Position numbers and translations under genes: made by a program | Assembly: GCF_028745505.1 (NCBI RefSeq) | Contig: NZ_JAQZZL010000001.1 | Location: forward strand, 248,001-312,000 | Direction of reading: 5' to 3' | DNA from: Lentisphaera marina | GTDB taxonomy: Bacteria > Verrucomicrobiota > Lentisphaeria > Lentisphaerales > Lentisphaeraceae | DNA length: 64,000 nucleotides | Part shown: positions 18,093 through 25,937 of the stretch, in pieces | How positions within the stretch are numbered: position 1 is the stretch's first letter | Layout of the letters: each line of letters begins with the position of its first letter | Notes under the pieces: model-generated | The model's database searches: none | What the model saw: the letters and a program-made list of their open reading frames with translations, nothing else | What the model was told of the DNA's origin: nothing

Positions 18093-18911
18093 ATGAACTC
18101 CATTAAATTATTAACCCTTACTTTTGCCTGCTTGTGCATCTTCCCAAGCAATCTCACCGCTTCAAAGGCTGACAAATCCATTACCGTGCGTGTCGCTTCT
18201 TATAACGTGGAATTCGGCAAAAGCGCCACTCCGGAGCAAATTGGCGAAATGTTCAAGCCCTACAAATTAGACATCATCGGTTTTGACGAAGCTCCCAATG
18301 GTGATTGGACCGCTCGCGTCGGCAAAGTCCTAGGGATGAAGTATAGCTTTGTGGGTAAAATATCTTCAGCCAATCACAAGGACAAATACAAGACGATTCT
18401 CAGTCGGACACCTCTGGAAGGAAAAGTCGAGCACGATCTAAGTGTTGAGCGTAGACGCTGCTGGAACCCCGCATCGGCAGTCAGAGCAGTGACTAAAATT
18501 GATGGTGTTACCATCGCATTTTACTCTCTTCATATCTGTAGTTCACGAGATCGCGAAAAGACTGGCCATGCCTACAAGCTTGCCAATGAAGTTTTGCCGA
18601 AAGAAACGACAGAGAGGGTGATCATCGTCGGAGATTTTAACAACAATATCGGTGACAAGGCCATGAACACTATTGAGAAAGCAGGCTTCAAAGCAACGTG
18701 GAAAGACCTGAAGATTGATCCCGCCAAGGAATACACCTACAATGCCTTTGATCCAAAAAAAAATCATGGTGTCATCGATCATATCCTCTACAAAACGGCT
18801 ACAAAGGCTAAGACCACTGACGGTGGCATCATCGAACTCAAGAAGCCCTTGTCTGACCACAAACCCATCTGGGCAGAAATCGTTTTTGATTCAAAATCAA
18901 GCAAGAAATAG
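18093..18911 (+). CDS. Secreted EEP-fold protein C
   Basis: 272 residues from the ATG at 18093. A TTG at 18078, 2 bases after the metallophosphoesterase stop, would add five residues and is favoured by translational coupling. Signal peptide to about residue 25. EEP motifs: VASYNVEFG, DIIGFDEAP, IIVGDFNNNIGD and LSDHKPIWAEIVF. Unlike EEP protein B it keeps the GDFN motif, and it is only distantly related to A and B. Placed between a metallophosphoesterase and a fucosidase it probably belongs to the same extracellular degradation pathway. Substrate unknown. Confidence 0.87.
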   Translation: MNSIKLLTLTFACLCIFPSNLTASKADKSITVRVASYNVEFGKSATPEQIGEMFKPYKLDIIGFDEAPNGDWTARVGKVLGMKYSFVGKISSANHKDKYKTILSRTPLEGKVEHDLSVERRRCWNPASAVRAVTKIDGVTIAFYSLHICSSRDREKTGHAYKLANEVLPKETTERVIIVGDFNNNIGDKAMNTIEKAGFKATWKDLKIDPAKEYTYNAFDPKKNHGVIDHILYKTATKAKTTDGGIIELKKPLSDHKPIWAEIVFDSKSSKK

Positions 18912-19019
18912 ATGTGAACTATTTAACAAGAAAAGCACCTTTGACAGTTACACAGTCTTAGCCTCGCTCGTTTATAATTATGGAAAATTAAATTCATATC
19001 AAAACTGGACTTAGAAACA

Positions 19020-20759
19020 ATGAAAAAATTATCACTTATTCTGGCAATATTAGCCATCATTCCCATCTCTTTTGCAAAAGAAAACCAAGAGCAATTCGAT
19101 TCTCGAATGCAGTGGTTTGACGAAGCTAAGTTCGGCATGTTCATCCACTGGGGTTCTTATTCTACTCTCAAGGGCATTTGGAAGGGGGAGCCTATAAAAA
19201 AGTACGCTGAATGGATTCAGGCTAACGCAGATATTCCCAAAGAAGAATATGCTCCTATTGCCAAGCAATTTAATCCCTCAAAATTTAATGCTGACGAATG
19301 GATTCGAATTGCTAAAGAAGCGGGGATGAAGTACTTCGTTATCACCAGTAAACATCATGAGGGCTTTTGCCTATGGGATTCAAAATACACAGAATACGAC
19401 ATCAAAGATGCCTCGGGTGTTGACCGTGACCTTCTTGGAGAACTCAGTGCAGCCTGTAAAAAATACGGTGTGAAATTCGGTACATATTATTCCATCATCG
19501 ACTGGCACCATCCAACTCAGAAACCGCGTAAATCTGGTAATGCCTGGAACAAGTGGGGTAAACCGGAGTGGGCAAGCCCAATAGCAAAAGATGAATATGT
19601 GAAGTATATGAAGGCTCAACTTAAAGAACTCGTTGATCTTTATGATACGCAAATCTTTTGGTTTGATGGCGATTGGTGGCCCAATTGGAGCATGGAAGAT
19701 GGTGAGGATCTCTATGCCTACCTTCGCCAAATTCAACCCAATGCCATCATCAACAATCGAGTAGGAAAACGCGATCGTTCCAAAATCGATTTTGGAACAC
19801 CAGAGAATTTTACGCCAGGCTCTAAACTCGATTATTACTGGGAAGCGTGTTGGACAATCAATCATTCCTGGGGTTACAAAGAGCACGATAAAAACTGGAA
19901 AACGACTAAGGAGCTGGTTCAAAAACTCGTGGCCATTAATTCAAAAGGTGGCAACCTCCTACTCAATATAGGCCCCACTGCTGAAGGTGAATTCCCTCAT
20001 GGCTGCCTTGATCGCTTAGCGGGCATGGGCGATTGGCTTAAAGCCCATTCCGAAGCTATTTACAAAACGAACTTTCCCGAAGTCCCCCTTCAATCTTGGG
20101 GACGAGTACTTCAAAGAGGTAACAATTATTACTTCCACGTCTTTGAGTGGCCTAAAAATGGCCTCATCGAAGTGCAAGGCATGAACGCCGAAGTTGAATC
20201 CATCAGTCTAATGAATTCCGATGCGAAAATTTCTGCTCAAAATAAAGCAAGCTCCATGACTCTCACGGTTCCCAAAAATGGTACTAACCCTTATAGCTCC
20301 GTCATTAAACTCGTTGCTAAAGCTAAGTCGGTAAAAACTTTTGATAAGAATAATGACATCCCTCTCAGAAATGGTGATTTACTCCTTTTAGCCAACAAAG
20401 CTAAGATCTCTGGCAAAGGTGATTTAAGATTCGAGACTAAAGGCAAGAACCTCGGGTACTGGACATCTACGGGAAATATAGCGAGCTGGAATCAGGAAGT
20501 CGTTATTCCAGGAAAATATGAGGTCATCTTTGTTTATGCCTCAAAAGGTGGTGGCAGCACTTTTGAACTCCGAGTGAAAGGGCAAAAACTATCTAAGAAG
20601 ATAAAGAACACTGGATCTTGGACCGTTTATAAAACTATGAGTGCAGGCACCGTCAACCTGCCCGAACTCACCAACTACAACTTCAAAGTCAAAATGGTCG
20701 AGAAGAAAGGCGAGGCCTTATTCAACCTTAAATCCATTATTCTCCGCCCAAAAAAGTAA
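19020..20759 (+). CDS. Secreted alpha-L-fucosidase, family GH29
   Basis: 579 residues with a signal peptide (1-19). The N-terminal catalytic domain has all GH29 hallmarks: FGMFIHWGSYS (about 38-48), YFVITSKHHEGFCLWDSKYTEYD (about 105-127) and FWFDGDWW (213-220), in which Asp216 is the probable nucleophile. After about residue 360 come a beta-sandwich and a C-terminal domain of about 120 residues, probably carbohydrate-binding. It hydrolyses terminal alpha-L-fucosyl residues with retention. Its place at the end of the sulfatase operon points to a fucose-containing sulfated polysaccharide. Whether sulfated fucose is tolerated cannot be read from the sequence. Confidence 0.95.
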   Translation: MKKLSLILAILAIIPISFAKENQEQFDSRMQWFDEAKFGMFIHWGSYSTLKGIWKGEPIKKYAEWIQANADIPKEEYAPIAKQFNPSKFNADEWIRIAKEAGMKYFVITSKHHEGFCLWDSKYTEYDIKDASGVDRDLLGELSAACKKYGVKFGTYYSIIDWHHPTQKPRKSGNAWNKWGKPEWASPIAKDEYVKYMKAQLKELVDLYDTQIFWFDGDWWPNWSMEDGEDLYAYLRQIQPNAIINNRVGKRDRSKIDFGTPENFTPGSKLDYYWEACWTINHSWGYKEHDKNWKTTKELVQKLVAINSKGGNLLLNIGPTAEGEFPHGCLDRLAGMGDWLKAHSEAIYKTNFPEVPLQSWGRVLQRGNNYYFHVFEWPKNGLIEVQGMNAEVESISLMNSDAKISAQNKASSMTLTVPKNGTNPYSSVIKLVAKAKSVKTFDKNNDIPLRNGDLLLLANKAKISGKGDLRFETKGKNLGYWTSTGNIASWNQEVVIPGKYEVIFVYASKGGGSTFELRVKGQKLSKKIKNTGSWTVYKTMSAGTVNLPELTNYNFKVKMVEKKGEALFNLKSIILRPKK

Positions 20760-20800
20760 ATCATTTCACCTGAACAAAAAAGCTAATCACTAACAAGGGG

Positions 20801-20836
20801 AGAATAAGGGACAGCTGAAGAATAAGGGACAGCTGA
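20801..20836 (+). repeat. Two perfect tandem 18-bp repeats near a REP-type transposase
   Basis: AGAATAAGGGACAGCTGA occurs at 20801-20818 and again directly at 20819-20836. GGGACAGCTGATTTT (20826-20840) reappears in inverted form with one change on the far side of the transposase gene (21955-21970). Short GGGACAG-containing repeats around such transposases are known in many bacteria and are probably end or target sequences. Confidence 0.75.
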
Positions 20837-21050
20837 TTTTGAGGTAGAAATAAGATCTTTGTAGAATTTGTTGCTTATATATCGGTGAATATGGTGGGAC
20901 TAGGCAAGCAAAGGCCTTTTAATGACTCTTAGTTTTCTTAGCGTAGGTCTCGAGCTTTATTTTCTTGTTGTTTTTGAGGTTTTTTGTGTTCAAATGACTT
21001 AATTCAAGCAAAGCAGTAGCTAGGATTTAAAGTCTTATGTATTGCTTGTT

Positions 21051-21878
21051 TTAGATGAAGCAGATATCACTTGTGCTTTTTATGTCCGGAGAAAGCTGAC
21101 AATACTTTTTGATTAGCTTAGTAATGAAGTTTTTACTACCTATAATTTTACTATGAGTCCAAATGGATTGACGTGTACTGAATTCTTTTGTTGATGCATC
21201 ACAGATTATTGTTTCAATAGTTTGATGAAAGCACCTTATTGTTTTTTTTGATTTTGAGCCTAATGCTGTTGGTAGATGTTTAAGCAGATTTGCTTCTAAT
21301 GGATGTTTTTTACTTGTCTTATAAATGCCATAAGATGAATAAATATAATTATTATTTTCATCTAAGATATCGGCTCTGAGTGGGTTTAATTCAACATATT
21401 TAATACAGCGAAGTAGGGAGTTTCCTCCTCCCAGAATAACACTTTTAAAACGATCTGCCCAAAAATGGCCACGCCTATTATGAGTTCGATTATACCAAGC
21501 AGTAAATGACTGCTGAAGAACTTTCATAAAGTCGGAAACATCACTCAAACGTTGCCCCCATTGTTCAATTGTCTTTGGAGATTCCCATAAGGGTTCAGGG
21601 TGATAATGTCCTTTTGAGTGTCCGTAGAAATCTTGCCAACGATTTTTTATTTCTTCTGTGGAGATTCTTCCTGGGCTGTAAAGAACCAAATGAAAATGAT
21701 TGGACATAATGCAGTAAGATAAGAGCTCAATTTTATAGAGCTTTAAATACTTGTTCATTAGATCAATGAACATTTGTTTTTCCTTATGATCAAATGGGTA
21801 AAAGTTCTTTTCTCCCGCAATACGGTTCATCACATGGTAATAGGTCCCACTGACTGGTTTTAGTCTAGCTAATCTCAT
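21051..21878 (-). CDS. REP-associated tyrosine transposase (RAYT, Y1/HUH type)
   Basis: 275 residues. The start MRLARLKPVSGTYYHVMNR is typical. The HUH motif is in MSNHFHLVLYSP, and the catalytic Tyr is probably in AWYNRTHNRRGHFWADRFKS. CIKYVELNPLRA is a further family signature. Such proteins are single-copy relatives of IS200/IS605 transposases that process REP-like hairpin repeats. It is flanked by inverted copies of a GGGACAGSTGATTTT element, with a tandem 18-bp repeat on the left. About 200 bases without features (20841-21050) separate its stop from that repeat. The frame is complete. Confidence 0.9.
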   Translation of the reverse strand: MRLARLKPVSGTYYHVMNRIAGEKNFYPFDHKEKQMFIDLMNKYLKLYKIELLSYCIMSNHFHLVLYSPGRISTEEIKNRWQDFYGHSKGHYHPEPLWESPKTIEQWGQRLSDVSDFMKVLQQSFTAWYNRTHNRRGHFWADRFKSVILGGGNSLLRCIKYVELNPLRADILDENNNYIYSSYGIYKTSKKHPLEANLLKHLPTALGSKSKKTIRCFHQTIETIICDASTKEFSTRQSIWTHSKIIGSKNFITKLIKKYCQLSPDIKSTSDICFI

Positions 21879-21954
21879 ACAAATTCCTCCACAGAATATA
21901 CTAATAAATATATGTTATATGATGATTTGATAAAAGGCAACTCTTATCCTTTTT

Positions 21955-21970
21955 AAAATCACCTGTCCCC
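21955..21970 (-). repeat. Inverted copy of the RAYT-flanking repeat
   Basis: On the minus strand this reads GGGGACAGGTGATTTT, matching GGGACAGCTGATTTT at 20826-20840 in opposite orientation with one difference. The two copies bracket the transposase gene. The rest of 21879-22245 is AT-rich, with no coding sequence supported. It must contain the promoter of the pilin gene at 22246. Confidence 0.6.
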
Positions 21971-22245
21971 ATCCATTCCATAGTTGGCCCTCGTGTTCCT
22001 GTCCGCAAGATACTGCCGTATAGGAAAATGCTTTTTATCCTCCTATCTAACCATATCTTTTACTAGGCGACTGAGGCTCTGCTCCTTTGCGTGAGAAAAT
22101 CCTTATAGTTTTTGACGAAAAAGTTACAATTTATTTACTTTCATATATTTATGAAATAAAATATTAAACTTTTTTGTAAAAATACATAGCACCATAACAA
22201 ATATTGGGTTTATCAAAAAAAACTAATGAACAGGATATTTAAACG

Positions 22246-23037
22246 ATGAATAAAAGCATGGCAACAAATAAATTTACTCTCATCGAATTACTTGTGGTTA
22301 TAGCCATCATCGGCATTTTGGCATCACTCCTTCTTCCCGCTCTAGGAAAAGCACGTAAGAAGAGCCAAGCTGCCGTTTGCCTAAGTAATCTAAAACAAGT
22401 CGGCATTTCCTTATATTCGTTTGCAGACGACAATGATTTTTACGCACCCTATACGGGCCTGGATCCGAACCCGGGAGCGAACCCGAACACACCTGGTAAA
22501 TATACTTGGGATGATTATTTAGCTGGTTATGATGGGCGTGATAGTTTAAGCACTGCTGAGTTTGGAGCACATAAGTTTAGAATTAGTACTCATGGCGAAG
22601 GCTATGGTTCTCTTTATCGTTGCCCAGCAGATGCTGTAGAAAGAGATCATGGGGGGCCAGATGTTTTGGGAAGAAGCTATACAATAACGCCCTTGACGCA
22701 AGGTTATAAGGACCCAGATCAAGGCTTCTTAGGTATGTCATCCAACAAGAAAAGAAGAAATCTTGGTGAAATTTCTAATGCTTCCAACACCATAACACTC
22801 TTTGAATATCATTATAAACATAACCTTTTAGGTAATCAGTTGAGGGATGACTTAAATGCTCAATACTATTACGATCAAGAACAATTAGGCGCTACAGCAC
22901 ATGATGACAAAGCTAATTTTCTCATGGCAGATGGACATGTAGCAAAATTTACCCTGAATCAAACCTTGCAAAGGTCTGATGGTTCTATGGCTAGCCCTGA
23001 CGATATTTCCACCACTGCCTGGGATGCTACTAAGTAA
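22246..23037 (+). CDS. Prepilin-like protein, H-X9-DG family
   Basis: 263 residues; the ATG at 22258 is an alternative start closer to the signature. Leader [21 protein letters not shown] with the class III prepilin cleavage site before Phe. The body begins with a conserved cluster (AAVCLSNLKQVGISLYSFADDND). A Cys-containing SLYRCPAD motif lies mid-protein. The C-terminus has HDDKANFLMADGHV, an exact His-X9-Asp-Gly spacing, and tail TTAWDATK. It is isolated between a RAYT and an esterase gene. No partner pilus assembly genes are nearby, so assembly proteins must be encoded elsewhere. Confidence 0.91.
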   Translation: MNKSMATNKFTLIELLVVIAIIGILASLLLPALGKARKKSQAAVCLSNLKQVGISLYSFADDNDFYAPYTGLDPNPGANPNTPGKYTWDDYLAGYDGRDSLSTAEFGAHKFRISTHGEGYGSLYRCPADAVERDHGGPDVLGRSYTITPLTQGYKDPDQGFLGMSSNKKRRNLGEISNASNTITLFEYHYKHNLLGNQLRDDLNAQYYYDQEQLGATAHDDKANFLMADGHVAKFTLNQTLQRSDGSMASPDDISTTAWDATK

Positions 23038-23048
23038 AATAATACACG

Positions 23049-23102
23049 CTTGTTTGCGAGGCAATGTGTGCTCCCACCAGAGCTGAAGTATCTACAGGAT
23101 GG
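23049..23102 (+). pseudogene. Sulfatase active-site fossil
   Basis: Translation in this frame gives LVCEAMCAPTRAEVSTGW followed by a stop. It matches the active-site region of the sulfatase at 11593 (LSEAMCAPARAELYTG) almost residue for residue, including the formylglycine Cys. No start, metal-binding DD or downstream body is readable, so it is a remnant of a deleted sulfatase gene. Further sulfatase-like words (SSIGQVV at 23145-23165, plus strand) could be from the same gene. That stretch also reads plausibly on the other strand, so it is left out. Confidence 0.55.
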
Positions 23103-23352
23103 TAATCAGAACTCAACAACACAGTCGACAAGGCCTTGCACGGTAGCTCCATCGGCCAAGTAGTACTTGGCTAATCCTACACCTCCCCGCAAGTTGATTT
23201 GAGTGCAAAAATCATGAGATAAAGATCAAAATAGTAGTATCACTCATAAAAAGTTAGGGTTAATCGCTTTCAAACACTTTTATAGTAACACACTCTGAAC
23301 TCAAACCCTAAAAAACTACAAGCGCAAAGAGTAATACGCTTAAGAATAAAAT

Positions 23353-24297
23353 ATGAGACGAAGATTACCTAGTTTGATTCTGGCTTTGATGGCCTTGAGC
23401 TCGACCTCCACGGCAGAGCAGTCGAGTTCTCCTGTGAAGGCTCCCGCCTACCATGCATCCGTTCCAAAAGCAACTTTCTCAAACATCCCCTATGGTAAAC
23501 AGCAAAGACATATCCTCGATTTTTGGCAAGCTGTCTCTAACAAGCCGACGCCACTAGTTTTCGTCATTCACGGTGGTGGCTGGAAGAATGGCAGTAAAGA
23601 ACGTCTCAATCGCTTTGTCGATGCCTCTGCATTATTAAAACAAGGCATCTCAGTCGTAGCCATTAACTACCGCTTAATTAGAAAAGACACCGATATCAAA
23701 CCACCCGTCAAAGCTCCCTTATATGATGCCGCTCGTGCTTTACAGTTTGTCCGTAGCAAAGCGAAAGAATGGAACATAGATAAGAATCGCATTGCGGCCG
23801 CAGGAGCCTCTGCAGGTGCTTGCTCAAGTCTTTGGTTGGCCTTTCATGATGACCTTGCCGACCCGGAGAATGCTGATCCCATTGCCCGTGAATCAACACG
23901 CCTTTATTGCGCGGCCGTGAATAATGCTCAAACAACTTTAGACCCAAAGCAAATGAAGCAATGGACCCCCAATAGTAAATACGGCGGTCATGCGTTTGGC
24001 CTCCAAAATTTCGATGAGTTCCTCGCCGAACGAGCCGAGATATTACCGTGGATACAGGAGTATTCACCTTATGCTCTTGTTTCACCTGACGATCCACCCA
24101 TTTTTTTATCTTATAAGTCAGCTCCCGCTCTTGGTAAGAAGCAGAAAGACCCCACCCACACAGCTAATTTTGGCGTGAAGCTTCAGGAGCGTTGTATGGA
24201 ACTGGGAGTCAAGTGTGAACTCGTTTATCCAGGGGCTCCTAAGGTCAAATATAAAACAGCGACTGATTATTTAATTGCAAAATTGACAAACCCCTAA
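23353..24297 (+). CDS. Secreted alpha/beta hydrolase (esterase-like)
   Basis: 314 residues with a signal peptide (1-21). HGGGW oxyanion motif at 73-77 and nucleophile elbow GASAG at 151-155 (Ser153). The surroundings RALQFVRSKAKEWNIDK and DPIARESTR are nearly identical to the esterase at 35504, so these are paralogues. At the C-terminus, where the paralogue has DIAKHQ and the 7716 esterase has NAGHNW, this protein has YPGAPKVKYKT with no obvious catalytic His. A His in DPTHTANFG might serve instead, or the enzyme may be impaired. Next gene is a sulfatase 67 bases on. Deacylation of a polysaccharide is inferred. Confidence 0.85.
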   Translation: MRRRLPSLILALMALSSTSTAEQSSSPVKAPAYHASVPKATFSNIPYGKQQRHILDFWQAVSNKPTPLVFVIHGGGWKNGSKERLNRFVDASALLKQGISVVAINYRLIRKDTDIKPPVKAPLYDAARALQFVRSKAKEWNIDKNRIAAAGASAGACSSLWLAFHDDLADPENADPIARESTRLYCAAVNNAQTTLDPKQMKQWTPNSKYGGHAFGLQNFDEFLAERAEILPWIQEYSPYALVSPDDPPIFLSYKSAPALGKKQKDPTHTANFGVKLQERCMELGVKCELVYPGAPKVKYKTATDYLIAKLTNP

Positions 24298-24364
24298 AGA
24301 ACTGAGCAAAAATGATCATTGAAGTTAAGTGCAAATCCTGTGACAATATAGAGATATCAATTTA

Positions 24365-25906
24365 ATGAAAAAATACCTTTATCTAAGTACAATCTTATTA
24401 ATCGTGAGTTTAAACCTCTCGATAATGCACGCAAAGGGAAGCAGTAAGCACCCCAATATTGTCATTATTTTGACCGATGACCTGGGTTATGGCGACGTCT
24501 CATTCTTGAATCCTGAATCGAAAGTGCGGACTCCGCATATGGATGCTTTGGCTAAAGCAGGCACCTGGGCTACAGATGCACATTCGCCGAGTACAGTTTG
24601 CAGCCCTAGTCGTTATTCCCTACTTACGGGTCGCTATGCCTGGCGTGGAAAATTGCGTTCTGGCCGTTTGAATCCCTGGGAAGAATCCGCCATCGAAAAA
24701 GATCGAGTGACACTACCAAAAATTTTGAAGAACAAAGGCTACTTTACCGCTTTGATCGGTAAATGGCATTTAGGTTTTGAATGGCCATGGAAAGGGGGTG
24801 AAAAACCGCCGGAATCCGTCATTGGCAAGGGCACGAGCAAAGCAACCTGTGATATGTTTGACTGGTCCAACCCCATTGAAGGTGGGCCATTGGGCGCTGG
24901 CTTTGACTATTACTTTGGAGACGATGTACCCAACATGCCTCCCTATGCCTTTATTGAAAATCAGCACTTAACTTGTGATCCCATTGATGTGGATGGGCGA
25001 AAATTCATGAAACAAGAAAGTATGAGGGCAGGTTATATCCATGGTGTCGGGCCTGGTGAGAAAGACTGGCAACTAGAAAAAGTCATGCCCACGATTACGG
25101 CCAAAGCCGTCGAATTTATTCAACAAAGAAGTAAAAAAGAAAATCCCTTTTTCCTCATGTTCGCTCAAACTTCACCACATAGTCCCATTGTCCCGCTCAA
25201 GAAATACCAAGGTCTGAGTCAAGCTGGTCCCTACGGGGACTTCATCGTACAAACGGATGATTCAATTGGTCAAGTTGTTGCGGCATTGAAGAAAGCTGGC
25301 GTTTATGAAAACACTCTCTTAGTTATCTCCAGCGATAATGGCCCTGCCCCCTTCATGCGCGAGCGTATCCAATCTCATAATCACAACCCCTCGGGACCCT
25401 TACGTGGTTTAAAGCGCGACCTACTTGAAGGTGGACATCGCGTACCATTTATTGCCTCCTGGCCCAAAGGTGGAATCAAAGGCGGTCGCAAAATTGATGC
25501 CCTACTCTCCCAAACTGACCTCTTTGCCACTATTGCAAAAATCATTGATCACCCACTCGCCGATGGTGTTGCAGAAGATAGCCTGAATATTTTACCGACA
25601 CTTCAATCCAACGAGTCCGTACGGCAGGAGCTCGTCTATCACGCGGCCAATGGAAAGCTGGGACTTCGCCAGGGATCATGGGCTTATTTACGCCGAGGTG
25701 GAATCAGTTCAGAGCCCGAGTGGTTCAAAAAATTATGGCAGGGTGGCTCTACTGATGTACCCGGCTTATTGTTCAACCTTTCCAATGATCTCGGCCAAAG
25801 GATCAATTTGTATGATAAATCACCAGAACGTATTCAGCGTATGGAGTCTCGTCTCGCTGAAATTCAAAAAGGTAAATCCACGCGCCAAGCACAAAAATCA
25901 AAATAA
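24365..25906 (+). CDS. Secreted sulfatase (arylsulfatase A-like)
   Basis: 513 residues with a signal peptide (1-23). LTDDLGYGDVS carries the metal ligands (38-39). Signature C-S-P-S-R at 79-83 is the most classical in the window, with SLLTGRYAWR following. GKWHLGFEWPW, SPHSPIVP and SSDNGP complete the active site. Length and the RLNPW insertion resemble exo-acting arylsulfatase A-like enzymes. It is followed after 31 bases by the giant GH95 protein, with which it is probably co-expressed. It may remove a sulfate that blocks fucosidase action, which would explain the pairing. Confidence 0.94.
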   Translation: MKKYLYLSTILLIVSLNLSIMHAKGSSKHPNIVIILTDDLGYGDVSFLNPESKVRTPHMDALAKAGTWATDAHSPSTVCSPSRYSLLTGRYAWRGKLRSGRLNPWEESAIEKDRVTLPKILKNKGYFTALIGKWHLGFEWPWKGGEKPPESVIGKGTSKATCDMFDWSNPIEGGPLGAGFDYYFGDDVPNMPPYAFIENQHLTCDPIDVDGRKFMKQESMRAGYIHGVGPGEKDWQLEKVMPTITAKAVEFIQQRSKKENPFFLMFAQTSPHSPIVPLKKYQGLSQAGPYGDFIVQTDDSIGQVVAALKKAGVYENTLLVISSDNGPAPFMRERIQSHNHNPSGPLRGLKRDLLEGGHRVPFIASWPKGGIKGGRKIDALLSQTDLFATIAKIIDHPLADGVAEDSLNILPTLQSNESVRQELVYHAANGKLGLRQGSWAYLRRGGISSEPEWFKKLWQGGSTDVPGLLFNLSNDLGQRINLYDKSPERIQRMESRLAEIQKGKSTRQAQKSK

Positions 25907-25937
25907 TTATTAGCTAAATATTTAGGAAACAAAAACA

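Noticed and set aside
20801-20836. CRISPR-like repeat
   Set aside because: Only two abutting copies without spacers; context fits REP-type transposase repeats.
23110-23172. Second sulfatase-like fragment (SSIGQVV) or reverse-strand pilin-like fragment (YYLADGATVQGL)
   Set aside because: Both readings are plausible and neither is long enough to decide, so it was not annotated.
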